Shown here in pieces: positions 21,944 to 33,297 of a DNA stretch of 39,449 nucleotides. Under the pieces are notes generated by a model, which was given only the letters and a program-made list of their open reading frames with translations, had not been told where the DNA came from and did not search any database. This DNA is from Schoenoplectus triqueter (taxonomy: Eukaryota > Streptophyta > Magnoliopsida > Poales > Cyperaceae). The DNA is taken from positions 1 to 39,449 of the forward strand of contig CAXKVV010000663.1 of NCBI GenBank assembly GCA_964058805.1, given 5' to 3'. How positions within the stretch are numbered: the first letter of the stretch is position 1; each line of letters begins with the position of its first letter. The translations under genes and the position numbers were made by a program.

Positions 21944-23220
21944 AAGTCCACATCTGTCACACCCAAAATAATTAATCAAAATTACACTGATAATCTTATC
22001 ATGTACGCATGATAAAGCATACGTACGAAAGACTATATGAAATAAATAAATAAATCACACAGAATAAACAAAATAATAATAAATATAAATATATGACAAT
22101 AAAATCCAAAATAACAAATAAATACAACACATGCATCGGTGAAGGCTGACTCCATCGAATTGGGCAACAAAACTCACGAATAAAACCCAAAAAAAAACCA
22201 AAAACCTTAAATCTCGATGAAATCCTAATCAACTACCCAATTCATATACAGATGCGGCGAAACACCTCTATCATCACATATGACTGTACCTATCATTATC
22301 TCCAAGAAAAATCACATACCTGTATCTTGGATCTCACAACCACTGTGAAAACATAAATAATTTTAAAATTTGCTCAGTACAGATTTAAATCCAGCCTTAA
22401 AATTTAATTTTTCTTTCCTAGACAAGACCATAAATTACCAAGTGAGTATCAGTTCATTCTAACTGTTTCAAACCCTCTGCCCAAATTTGACTAAATCAAG
22501 CATCTGCCAATTTTACCAGAATCAGACCCCGCCCAAATGGATCAATATATCAAACAAGATGCAACTGTAGAAAATTAAACAACCGAGCAAATCAAGAAAA
22601 TGTACTTTCAGTCGAACTAGTTTTCCTAAGACGCGTAGAATTTAATTTCAGTGTTTTTACCAGTGAGGATCAAGCAATTAAAGGGATCGAGAACATTGCT
22701 GCACGACTGAGCTGGGCTCCACCTCCATGGTGTCTCCGACCACTCCTTGATTTAAACTTCATTTACAATTTAGTTCTGTTCCTTATCAGTTTTTCTTGTG
22801 TAAGTATCAACTTATGAGAAATTGGACATGCCAGATGAGAGGAGGGGTCAGGGAAGTGCTTTTAAAGGAGGGAAATCATGTCAAATATTATATTAAGATT
22901 CATGTTTAAACAACAGTACAACATGAGAAAAGAATAAAGAAAAAAATAAACTAAGAAGATCTACGATTTCTCGCCCGGTTCTTGAATTCTCCTTCAAATT
23001 CTCCCTCTCATGGTGTTCTTCCTCTTCTTTCTTGCTTTGGATCTCCTCTCCAGACAGTTGAGAGATGTCTGGGACGAAGGGGTGTCAAAATCTATTAATT
23101 CCAATGAGAAAACCTCTTTAAAACTATAAATTCCCGCTGCCAGTCCAAAAATTATGGTCCGACATTTTAAAATTGCGATCCGTAATTTTTGTATTTTTTC
23201 CAAAACGAACCAAAGAGCAT
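21944..23220. other. gene-free region of retroelement character
   Basis: It starts near TGTCACACCCAAAATAATTA (about 21956), a beginning that resembles LTR starts of plant Ty3 elements, and contains TTTGCTCAGTACAG near 22370. No coding domain was found. Frames at 21999-22232 and 22994-23233 (minus) have no motif. I could not pair it with a second LTR. Confidence 0.45.
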
Positions 23221-23259
23221 TTGCGGTCCGCAATTGATAATTGCAATTGCGGACCGCAA
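23221..23259. repeat. 16-bp inverted repeat TTGCGGTCCGCAATTG
   Basis: TTGCGGTCCGCAATTG at 23221-23236 and CAATTGCGGACCGCAA at 23244-23259 are perfect complements with a 7-nt loop. Degraded versions (ATTATGGTCCGACATT, AATTGCGATCCGTAATTT) lie at 23150-23190. Confidence 0.9.
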
Positions 23260-24075
23260 TTTTTGTATGGGAATGCTTTTAACTTGATTTCTTCATGTAA
23301 ATCCGACCCATCTCGTTCTAAACATTATTTCTCATGTTAACATCTTTGTTTACACTCAATGACCTGCAAAATAATAAGAAATATAGCAATATCTCGAACT
23401 CGACATAAAAACTAAATAAATTCTTAATAATTAACATAAAATACATAGTTTTTGAGATAAAACCCTAATTAAATATAATATATAAATGAGGCTTATCATT
23501 ACAACAGTTACTTAACTGTTATACAATGATTTACTCTGGCTTTTTGAGATTTTTTCTGCCTTAGAATATTTTTTAGTATTGAGATGAACCGTTATAATGG
23601 TTACTAAACCATTATAACAGTTTGGGTAGAACCATTTTTCTTTGTTGTTTAAGCTCAATTACCTTAACCAATTCAACCCAGTTTGTGTCTAACTAAACCT
23701 AGATCTAATACAGTCTTAATTAAGCTCTTGTATCTCATCATTAGTCTTGGTTCTTGTGTACTAATTGTGCGACCCTTTTTCGCGCGCGCCGCACCGCCGC
23801 TGGGCGATGGGTTGCGGAAGAAGGACACGGAGATCCCTCCCGAGCGTGCATCTGCTGGGTGCCGGCTGATTCTGCCGTTTAGAGAGATTTGGATGCACAT
23901 TCAAGGGGGTTTTTTTAGTGATTGTGAGTTCTTGTAGATTCCGGTGGGCGCAAGCCCCCACCGTTAATTACCCTGGGCTACTAACCTCGAGGCACCTCTG
24001 GATCTTTGAAAGAGAGAAACAAATAGTATAGTTAAGAGATGGTCAAGTGGTCGTCTGGGTTCACAAAAGGGGTCC
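23260..24075. other. gene-free region with a CpG-rich block
   Basis: The segment 23770-23980 is GC- and CpG-rich (CGCGCGCGCCGCACCGCCGC), unlike its AT-rich surroundings, and resembles an LTR end or leader. Overlapping frames on both strands here show no domain. Confidence 0.45.
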
Positions 24076-24383
24076 ATGGAAGACGAACCTACAAACAGAT
24101 CGGTTCAGTCTTTACCGCTTCAAGAGGTAACCTTACTACAGATCAGATTAATCTTTTCGAAGGGGTTCGAGGTGAGTCTACTACAGAACGACTCGACCTA
24201 CTTAATCCTATGGAAGACGAACCTACAAACAGATCGGTTCAGTCTATGCCACCTCGAGATATAACCTTACTACAGACCAGGTTAATCTCTTCAGAGGGGC
24301 TTGAGGTGAGTCTACTACAGAACGACTCGGCCTCCGTTGATCTAGAAGATAAACCTACTACAGAACGGTTCAATCTTAACTAG
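24076..24383. repeat. tandem repeat, about 134-bp unit, two copies plus a partial third
   Basis: Unit 1 begins ATGGAAGACGAACCTACAAA at 24076 and unit 2 begins identically at 24210; a shortened third copy starts near 24344. Each contains CTACTACAGAACGACTCG, which recurs alone near 24357, 24616 and 24657. Because the period is not a multiple of three the same DNA is read in different frames, so the frames at 24039-24383 and 24076-24264 are not evidence for a gene. Confidence 0.88.
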
Positions 24384-24746
24384 TCAACAACCAATCACAC
24401 AAAATACAACTCGAAGTACTGAGCCGGTTGATCTTGAGGTTGGTGAATCAGGAGAAGGGTGGATATGGCCCACATGTTTCTTCTCACCGATCTTCTAGAT
24501 CATGAATTCGAAGCACTAAGCCGATCCATAAACCTAGGAAACACAGTTACACACAATGTCAAACCTGAAGCACTGAGCCAGCTTAACATTGAGGTATGTG
24601 TTAGTGAAGGAACCTACCTACAGAACGGTTCACATTCACTGTTTTGTGGATGAATCTATTACAGAACGATTCAATCTCACAATCTCGGGAGATGAACCAG
24701 AAGACAAACTTATCGACGGATGAGTTCAGTCTTGCTAGCTCAAATG
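24384..24746. repeat. degenerate short repeats GAAGCACTGAGCC and ACAGAACGGTTCA
   Basis: CGAAGTACTGAGCCGG (24412), CGAAGCACTAAGCCGA (24509) and TGAAGCACTGAGCCAG (24567) alternate with ACAGAACGGTTCA motifs, continuing the block on the left. No gene seen. Confidence 0.7.
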
Positions 24747-25324
24747 GTCATGAATTACTTGTTCATGACACCGAGTCATTAAGATGTCACTCCTCTCGGA
24801 CATCATAATGTTCTTCTTCTTCGAAGTCGACATATCTCTCCATGTTGATGTTGCAGCTTTAGTCATTCTTCAGTGAGCGTCAAGATGTTCTTGTCCCGAC
24901 TGATCATTCTATATGTTGCATTACTTGTGCAAAATCGCTATGTTGCCCTACACCCCTTGTGTGAGCGTATTTAGTCATGAGTTACTTGCTCATGGTAGTG
25001 AGTCATTAAGATGTCACCTCTCTCAGACATCGTAATGTTCTTCTTCTTCAAAGTCGACATGTATCTCCATGTTGATGTCGCAGCTCTGGTTATTCGTCAT
25101 TAAGCGTCAAGATGTTCTTGTCTCGACATATCTCCTCATGTTGCTATCAAAGCCTTAGTCATTCTACGTCAAGATGTTCTTGTCCCGACATATCTTCTCA
25201 TGTTGCCGTTGTAACCTTGTTTATCCCTCGTCAAGATGTTCTTGCCCTGACTAATCGTTCTAAATGTTATATCATGTGTGTAAACATCCTCATGTGGCTC
25301 TACACTCCTTGTGTGAGCGTATTT
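24747..25324. repeat. tandem duplication of about 227 bp with expanding 60-bp subunit
   Basis: Unit 1 (24747-24973) and unit 2 (24974-25324) both begin GTCATGARTTACTTG and end TGTGAGCGTATTT. Inside, GTCAAGATGTTCTTGTC plus about 43 bp occurs once in unit 1 (about 24890) and three times in unit 2 (about 25107, 25169, 25230). Confidence 0.88.
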
Positions 25325-26480
25325 GTTCATTTTCAAAATGTAAAAAAAAAGGCCTATTACATAATATCTTCCATTATTATCTCTATTATAAAGATGAATT
25401 TATTTATTATTATATTATTATTATTATTATATTTTTTATTATTATACTTTATTTATTTCTATAGAAAATTATTTACAAAAAAAAATAATAGGAAAAAGGG
25501 TTAGCTATTAACTAGAATTTTATTTATATTTTTGGGATTTTTATAATAGCTAAAATAGTAGAATTTTATTTTTATTATTTCTAAGCTCTATTTATTTTGT
25601 AGAAAATCACTTACAAAATACTAGAAAATAAAATGACTATGATTTTTATTTGTATTTTAAAAATATTTATAATAGCCAAAGTAATAGAATTTCATTATTA
25701 TATTTCATTATGTAAAAATTATTTACAAATCAAAAAGATGATTAGCTATATTATTTTTTTTTTATTTTTATTTTTAAGATCTATAATAGCTAAAAGAAAT
25801 CATTATTAATATTCTATCCTATTTATTATAGTTTTTCATTATATATTTTTTATTTCTATTTATTATCTATAGAAAAATATAAGATTTTTATTATTATCAT
25901 CATTATTTGAAATAACCACGAAGAATGAAATCCATTATATTCTTTATTACTACTATTATTATTTTTTTTTTGCATTTTATTTATCAAAAATATTTTTATT
26001 GTATATTTGTTTAGAAATAATAAAAGAAATGTAATTCATTTTATTATAAAACTATATTATTATTCTTTATTATAGAAGAAAATGTATTTATTATCTATTA
26101 CCATGGTTGTATATATTTTGTATATTTTGTACTATTTATTTTTATTATTATATATTTTTTTACAGAAAAACATTAACATAATTTCTATTATTGTTTATTT
26201 TTATTTATCAAAGAATAGAGCTAATATCATTATTTATTATTGCATATTACTATTGTCATTATTATTCCATGAAAATCACTTGAAAAATTAGTAAAACATA
26301 TCTAACTATTATTCATGATTTTATTTTAAATTTTGGAATTTTTATAGTATTTAAAATGACAAGTCAAAGCTAAGTCAAATATATCAATATATGTAATGTT
26401 TTTTGCTTTTAAATTTTTTCAACATGATTATATTTTCAAAACTGGAATATTATTATATAGAAAAATAGTATGAAAAATAA
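25325..26480. repeat. AT-rich degenerate tandem repeats
   Basis: The phrases TTTATAATAGCTAAAATAGTAGAATTTTATT, ATAATAGCCAAAGTAATAG and CTATAATAGCTAAAAG recur roughly every 120-130 bp near 25540, 25665 and 25785, each followed by a segment with GAAAATCACTTACAAA. Low complexity, no gene; frames within are Ile/Phe/Tyr-rich artefacts. Confidence 0.65.
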
Positions 26481-28620
26481 GGAAATTTTAGAAACAAATT
26501 TGAGTTAATTTGGAGTTCAGGAGCATTTTCAAATCATTTATTTATTCTATACCATTAATATCCTGTTATTATTTAATTATTAGGCCTAATCTGGGCCGCC
26601 AGATCTATACCAAGATTAGTGCATATCTTTCATATTACTTTATTCTCATTTGGGCCATCGGATATGTTTTAAGATTGAGTTGTATTAGATGGACGGCCCA
26701 GATGCACCTTTATTATTCTCTTTAATTAACAAATCGCAATAGCCATTAGATCTCTTTGAGATTCCCTCAGATGTGTCAGGATCCGTGTTGATGCGCTGAG
26801 AGTCGTGCTAGCTTTGTTATCCATCTCGTCTGTTAGTTATACGCCGAGATCCGTGCTACTTGCGTTCCCGGTGATCAAGAACTCCGTCCGGTGATCGGCC
26901 GACGGCCTTAGCATCGTCTATGTGGGAGGAGTTCAACTGTGGCTTCTGATTAGAGATTCACACGATGGATGAAGAGGGAGAGCCGTACCGATTTCGGTAC
27001 AGTGACACAACTCGGTACCAAGTTGAATTAAATGGATTTATCGATCAAATTGAACGTTAATTCTTGCAATTCTTGCAATATTCTTCATCGCCTTGATGTA
27101 ATCAATATGTTTACCAATCATCTTTAAGTAATTAACTTGATTCACCATGGAAATTCAAAGGTAATTAATACAGTCTGGTACCAGTTATGAAATTGATCGC
27201 GATTTTGAACACTCAATCCTTGTTCACAGCTCTTATGCATTATATACTTTATACTACAGCTTCATTTACCTCATTTCATGACCTCAGCACGAATTCAAGG
27301 CCAATTTCATGCTACTGTATCCAAGAACAGGAGGCGATGAGTGTACAATTCGATTAATTCATCAATCTTGCTGTGAATTTCAATCAATTGTTACCTATTT
27401 GAGTGTTCAAACTCGCAATCAGATTAGGAGGGTTACACAAACCCTTCAACTAGTCACAATTGCAAGAATAATCGATCCATTCCTTGAACAGTATTCGGGA
27501 GAGTTACAAAAACCCTTCAACCGACTTCTATCTCATTCACTCTCATTATAACTAATATCAGAAGTAACAAAGATACTAGAAAGTAAGAACAGAAGCAAAA
27601 GAAAGCAACAAAATCGATAAATAGCAAAGAAATTCAAGGCATTCAGCAAATTGTCTATTATTTGTATTAATCTTTCTATTAATCACACAATTAACAACAA
27701 TTACCTATCTCTTGGTGCTTCTTGAGCTGAGTGAGGGACTAATCAAGATTCAAACTTGTCTTGACTGAATGAATTCGGGTTATAAGCAATCAATCTCTTT
27801 TCTCTTCCTTTCTTGCCTTAGAATTCTCTCTCCTCTCTTTTCACTTTCTTTCTCTGTTGATTCCTAATGCACCTCTCCCTTTCAATGGCCAGAATAGGGT
27901 TTATATAGATTAGAAGCTTAATTGTGATTGGTGGATTGATTAGTGGCCGGATTATGCTTCTCAATTAATCTCACCCCTTTATCCCATCTCATCCAAGGGC
28001 TGAGATCTCTTTGTGCTTTCTTTCACTATCTTTTAAGCTAACTGTGCGGCTTGAGCTGTTAGAGTTAGTTATATTCTTATTATTTTTACTCTTTTACTAC
28101 TCACCCTCATCAATCGGGTCCCCCATGTTTCCAGAGTCTTCTAGAACATTCTAAGCATTTGAACACTCCCAGTATGCTCCCTATATAATCTCCAAATGCT
28201 TTTTAATCTCAATTGATCAATTGAAAGTTCATTTCTTCTCTTAAGCCCCATACTCGGCCTATTCATTCAATCAGCACCTTTCCTTCATCCATTCTCTCAA
28301 TTGGCTACTTGTACAATCTCTCCTTATCCCCTGGAGTCGATCTAGCATCCCTGCCTAGACAATTGAGCACCATACCACCAAGTTCAAGCACCCATGCTCA
28401 TGGCCGATTTGTGGATCGGTGAAACATCGAATTAAAAGCTTCCAACGGTCACTTTTATACTTGTCTTAACATCGTGTGGGTAAAAGGAGTGTTCTTGCAT
28501 AATCAATTGGACTTATAAGCATTTACAAAGGTAATTTCCATTTTCAAGCCGATTAATTGCTTCTGTCAAATGCTCTCTCTTCTCTTGCTAATTCTTTCAA
28601 TTGATTGCTTGAATGAGATC
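26481..28620. other. gene-free region, probably LTR or leader DNA
   Basis: The motif GGGCCGYCRGAT occurs near 26594, 26651 and, inverted, 26694. A small inverted repeat GTACCGA-TT-TCGGTAC lies at 26985-27000. The phrase GTTACACAAACCCTTCAAC near 27433 recurs as GTTACAAAAACCCTTCAAC near 27504. CT-rich leader-like DNA is at 27790-27880. No protein motif found. Confidence 0.45.
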
Positions 28621-29078
28621 TTAATAGTGCCTAGAGGTTTCTGTGAAGAGGGATTGAAGCAAGGCATCGTGTAGACTCACCTCCCATTGATGGCACCTTC
28701 ACAGTCGGGCGGAAGGAAGAGGAAGAGAGGAAGAAGAGAATGGGACGAGGGAGGATCAACGTCGGCTGCGCGCGGTGCACGTGAGCCAACGTTCCCAGCG
28801 ATGCCAAGTCAGAGAGAGGAGACGCATGGACCAGGTACATACCTTATTCCTCGTTTGATTTAAATCTCTGACTGTGGATGTGTATAGACATGGTGCATGT
28901 TTGCTAGTGTGTGCTATACTCTCATAGACCTGACATATGGGCCCCATGTGTAAGCATCTGAGTCTCGGCCCATTAGTCCAGTTATGGATTGGTTAATCCC
29001 TTGCTTAGGTTTAATTGATCTAATAGGTCCACTTGTTTAATCAATCCATTAATCATCTGTTATAGTATTAATCCATGC
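28621..29078. other. gene-free region, GC-richer block
   Basis: The segment at 28680-28840 is purine-rich (GGAAGAGGAAGAGAGGAAGAAG) with CACGTG near 28778. No motif in any frame. Confidence 0.4.
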
Positions 29079-29358
29079 TGAGGTGGCTTGCTATGGTTGT
29101 GCCATGTGGTATATGCTTGGGTGAGGTGGCCTTGTGGTGTGATGCCATGTGGCACAGAGGGTATGTAGTGGACCACTGGTGTAATGCCATGTGACATAGG
29201 GTGGGATGAGGTGGTCCAGTCAGGTCTTGCCACGTGGCACATTGGTGGGGCCCACATGTCAGGTCAGTATGGTGGTGGGGCCCACATGGCTGAGGTGGAC
29301 CAATGGGGTGCTGACACGTGGCATGAGGTGGCCCAGTGAGATGCTGACACGTGTCACA
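29079..29358. repeat. six degenerate repeats built on GAGGTGG...CACGTGGCA
   Basis: Units of about 33-85 bp begin TGAGGTGG near 29079, 29122, 29206, 29291 and 29324, with a diverged one near 29166. Each contains TGCCATGTGGCA or TGACACGTGGCA. CACGTG cores are G-box-like sites for bZIP and bHLH factors. The frames on both strands here follow from the repeat. Confidence 0.75.
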
Positions 29359-30243
29359 CCCTCTCTCTTCTCTGATTATGTGTATGCGTGTTTAGGATCC
29401 CCAGTTTGCACCCAGATGCGTCTCTATCCCCAAGTTGCACCCAGATAAACCCTTGATTGAATCTCAGCCTTTGATCTTCTATTTTTTAATCTGTTTATCT
29501 TCCCTGAATTTATTCTGATAGCTCTACTTATCCAAAAATCATGAAAATTTCACTAAAAATCCCTAAATTTATGATGATCATCCCTGTAATTTTTAATTCC
29601 ATTTTTACCCTTCCTTCTCTGAATTAAAAATTCTTCTATCAAATAAACCCTATTATTTCTTCTGAATTAATCCCAGATTCCATTTGTAGCTCAATGTCTC
29701 TGCCAATCATCTCTCTCTTGCAGAAACCACCCTAAATAAATACCAATTAGACTTATATTGATATTCATTAGGGCTTGATCTGATCAACAGTTGATTACAT
29801 GTCAACAGTTGATACAGATCTAGACTTGATCAGATGGTTGCTCCCAGCTTTGGCACCTGATCAGTCTTGTGAAATTGACTTTCAATCCCTTAACATGAGG
29901 GTGACTTGGTCAGAGAACTGACTACTTATCAGTAATTGACACAAATCAAAGCATGGTTAGGTGGTTGCTTGCAGCTTTGGCACCAGGTCAGCCTTGAAAG
30001 CAAAATCACATTTGGAATTTCTCATGACTAGTTGCATCAAAATGCTAGCTTGGCATTGACATCATTTCATGTAGCATAGGGATTATACTGCTTCAGCTCC
30101 TTTCTAGGGTTAGCTCCAAGGGCAGATTTTTAGGGTTTAACTCTGACTCCTATAATAGGTCACTGAGGTGTGGGGTCCACCTGTCAGTGAAAATGGTCAC
30201 ATGGGTGACTCATCAGATAGGCTATGTTGTTAGATTCATCTAC
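29359..30243. other. gene-free region with a 127-bp direct duplication
   Basis: About 29790-29868 and 29918-29996 are related: TGGTTGCTCCCAGCTTTGGC against TGGTTGCTTGCAGCTTTGGC, with spacing of 127 bp. No gene seen. Confidence 0.55.
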
Positions 30244-30690
30244 AAGGGACTGCCAGGTAGGTCCTACTTGTCAGAGAAAATGCAATCAAATGGCTGACCC
30301 ATCAGGAGATTTTCTCTCTCCGAAATCTCCCGAGGGTCAGCCACCTCGAATGAGTAGGAGGTGGTGGAGTATTTATATCCTCATCTCTCACCCTGATATT
30401 TCATTGTGGGATTAATGCTTAACCTCTGTTCCGGGTTGATTAGTTTTCTTAGCAAAATAGGCTAGGTCCATGTCATTGGAGCTGCTCATAAGGGACTGCC
30501 ATGTGGGTCCCACTTGTCAGAAAAGATATAATCACATGGTGACACCCGAGAGATCTCCTCTCTCCCTCGATCCTCTCGGTTGTCACTCATGCTGAGTGGA
30601 TAGAGAATAGTGGGGTATTTATACTCTTCACTTCATGCCCAGCATTCCATTGTGGGACTAATGGATTCATTCCGGGGTTAAGCAGCGACC
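30244..30690 (+). repeat. duplicated promoter-like module, 246-bp period
   Basis: Both units start AAGGGACTGCC (30244 and 30490) and contain CTACTTGTCAG or CCACTTGTCAG and a CTCTCTCCC-like stretch. They then have a TATA box (GTATTTATAT near 30369; GTATTTATAC near 30615) and end CATTGTGGGAYTAATG. The layout suggests two successive copies of a core promoter region, perhaps of an LTR. Confidence 0.65.
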
Positions 30691-31249
30691 TCTTCTGATC
30701 AGTGGACCATCTTTTTCCTTGCTTTCCCTTCTCATCATTGATTTTATTTTTATTTATTCATCTACTCATCCTTGAAATTTTTCAAGGGTAAACACTAATC
30801 CATTTTGTATTTTAATCCCTGCACAAAATTCAAACAAGGTAAATTATAAAATTCAAGATTATTTTATAAATAGATAAATCAAAGAAACTATTTAGTACAT
30901 CAGTATCATTGAAATGTATAAAACTAGATTAGTTATAAAATATTTTACTCAAACCGATGATATAAATTAGAAAAAAATAAAATTTAGGAAATTATCTCAT
31001 TACCAAAAGTAAAAAAAATTGTAGGATGCAAATGACTTTATAAAATTAAGTACAATAGTGATGGTATCATTGAAATGTATAAAATTAGATTAGTTATAAA
31101 AGATTTTACTCAAACTGATGATATAAATTGTCAAAAAATATTTGCTCTCGTAGCCAAAATGAATATGGTAAGAATTTTATTTTTTTAATTATGATGAATA
31201 AAAAATAAAATCTTTATCAAATCAATGTTAAACATATTTTTTTTCTTTA
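30691..31249. other. gene-free AT-rich stretch with a direct repeat
   Basis: GTATCATTGAAATGTATAAA and about 45 following bases occur at 30903 and 31064. Otherwise nothing recognised. Confidence 0.55.
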
Positions 31250-32030
31250 AAGCACACTTGAGAAAAAAGTATATATAACATTGTCATCTCAGTATTAAAA
31301 AAAATACTGCTAACCAAATTTGTAGGTTATGCAACTGTAAAAAAAATATTATATCAAATATCATGCCAAAATAAAGTATCACTACCATTTTCAACTAACT
31401 TTCACATCCTATATGCATAAAAGGTAGAAATTTTCAAATATTAGACCAAAAATGATAATTTTCTAGTTGTAAGCCGTTTATATTTAACTTGAAACAGTAA
31501 TTTCCATAGACTAGAATGATCAGCATTAAAAAAATTTCAAATCCACTTTGCCAACAAGGCTATATTCATTTGATTAAGATCTAAAATACCTAAGCATCAT
31601 GCACTTTATGTAAACAAATAGCCCCTCACCCAATTAAAAAATATTTTCTTGATAATCTAGAATCCACACTGGTCTACAAGAAACGACGACGTAAAAAATC
31701 AATCTTGTGTAGAACCCATTTAGGAATTCTATAAATAGAAAAGTAGTAAAGATGCTAAGCAGATATAACAACATTAAGCATAATAACCCTACTTCCTCAA
31801 GAAAAAAAAATTACCCTTTCATGAATCCAAAGTACCTTGTATACGATGTATTAATCCCAACCAAGCCTCTCTATTAGGCCTTTTCCAATGAGCCTGAAAC
31901 CCTAGATATTTAAATGGTAATTACCCAACATATAATTAAAAATAAATAAAAAAAGATGCTTGCACATAAGCAAGATTAACCAAAATTAACTCTGTTTAGA
32001 GAAATTAATTTGTAACCCAAACAAACCTTG
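31250..32030 (-). pseudogene. LINE reverse transcriptase, C-terminal part, decayed
   Basis: Translated on the minus strand, with frame changes and stops, the segment gives in order LQINFSK and ELILVNL-like text (about 32000), LPFKYLGF (about 31915), a KGNF..ML.VV.. stretch, PKWVLHKIDFLRRRFLW (about 31700), IGWGAICLHK and LGILDLNQMNIALLAKW (about 31580). NGSDTLFWHDI follows near 31370. This order is that of the thumb and downstream region of plant L1-type LINE ORF2. No intact frame longer than about 60 codons remains. The Athila LTR begins just to its right. Confidence 0.85.
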
Positions 32031-32289
32031 AAAAGTTATGAATGATGTCACGCATTTATATACATATTTTGACCCCTGATTGTGTCTAAAAATAGATTAA
32101 AACTCTCAATCTCATATTTTATTTTATTGCATATGCATGTTCATTTTTTAGATTTGATTCTGCTCTAGCATGTTGCTTATTTCAGGGATATCAAGCCAAA
32201 CAGTTGCTGAATTGAGTCCTGGACTGAGCTTTAACGCCAACCGATGGACCACATGACCAATTGAAGTCGCATGCCGCATCTACATATTG

Positions 32290-32325
32290 CATACGACCCA
32301 TATGCACTTGCATACAGGCTGTATG
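32290..32325. repeat. CATACG palindromic string, copy a
   Basis: CATACGACCCATATG, spacer CACTTG, CATACAGGCTGTATG: two 15-bp near-palindromes in tandem, inside the 5' LTR. Confidence 0.85.
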
Positions 32326-32756
32326 AGCTATATCTAGAAAAGATCTCCAAAGAAGGCAGTGAGTTAATACCGCGATTCCCTTACAACTTGGCTAATCCCC
32401 ATCCTATAAATCTGCCAGTTGCCCATCATTTCCACCTCTCTTTCACCTCTTCCACTCTGTCTTCACAAACCCTAGCCACCGGCCAATCTCAAAGGTGGTC
32501 CAAGACATCGGCAGCCCAGAGTCCCAAGAGGAGGCAAGGATCGAAGCAGAAGACTTACACAAGGCAGCATCTAGAGTTTGATTATCTCTATTATTTAGAT
32601 ATATTTTGTAGGATATCCTTTATCTCAGCTCTCTGTATCTTCATTGTATTTTTATATACCACAATGAGCAGCTAAGTACTTTAGTTTTTTAGGGATCTGA
32701 AATGTGAAACTCGGATTATGGGTATTTATTAAAGGTCTCTGTATCTTGTTTGTGTC

Positions 32757-32791
32757 CATACGGATCGTATGCTTGTGCATATGGGTCGTAT
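32757..32791. repeat. CATACG palindromic string, copy b
   Basis: CATACGGATCGTATG, spacer CTTGTG, CATATGGGTCGTAT, inside the 5' LTR, 467 bp after copy a. Confidence 0.85.
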
Positions 32792-33089
32792 CGTCCAAAT
32801 CTGAGTGGATCCGACATGTATCACTAAGAACTGTTATTTTATAAAAACCACAACATAAAAAAATTTAGTTACTATTTTCTGTTTAATATGTTTTACATTT
32901 GCCACAAAAAACCAGAACAATCCCCCCTTTATTTATTTTTACATCTAGATACCCGAGCAATGTAAACTCAACAATTACCTCCTTCCCTGCGATCGACCCC
33001 TTTACTGCGGTCGAACCAAAGTAGCGTAAAGGTAATATAAATTTTAAAAGCCCTGCGCACGCCTCCGAGCGCGCGCGCACCAAGCTTTT

Positions 33090-33100
33090 TGGCGCCGTTG
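33090..33100 (+). promoter_or_regulatory. primer binding site, tRNA-Asp type
   Basis: TGGCGCCGTTG is the first part of the primer site of Athila/Tat elements, complementary to the 3' end of tRNA-Asp. The following bases (TTAAGTTT) no longer match. Confidence 0.85.
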
Positions 33101-33297
33101 TTAAGTTTATTTTGTTTTTGTATTTAGATTTTTATTTTTATTTCAATTCTTTTTATTCTTTATTCTTTTTCTGATTCAGGATCTAAACTAGAAAACTCCC
33201 TCCAGTAAGAGACTACCTGATAAGATGTCGGAAGATCATACCAGACACACGCCGATCTTCTCTTATTTCAGAACAACTCTCAACCCCGACATACAAC

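Larger units (their letters stand above)
32043..33082 (+). repeat. 5' LTR of the Athila-type element (borders approximate)
   Basis: The right border is set by the primer site: the LTR probably ends ...GCGCACCA at 33082. The left border is a guess at TGATGTCACGCATTTATAT. The last 100 bp (GATCGACCCCTTTACTGCGG and on) resemble the end of other Athila LTRs, as I remember them. A TATA-like CCTATAAATCTG at 32403 precedes a CT-rich leader-like stretch, so transcription may start near 32430. Two copies of the CATACG string lie inside (32290, 32757). Confidence 0.65.

Noticed and set aside
24039..24383. 114-codon frame with repeated TTERL-like peptides
   Set aside because: Made by a 134-bp tandem repeat read in different frames in each unit, so the peptide is not conserved between units.
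24747..25324. CRISPR-like spaced repeats
   Set aside because: Units are long, adjacent and degenerate without uniform spacers, and the DNA is plant nuclear.
28631..29448. Overlapping frames on both strands
   Set aside because: Arise from GC-richer repeat DNA (GAGGTGG/CACGTGGCA units); no motif.
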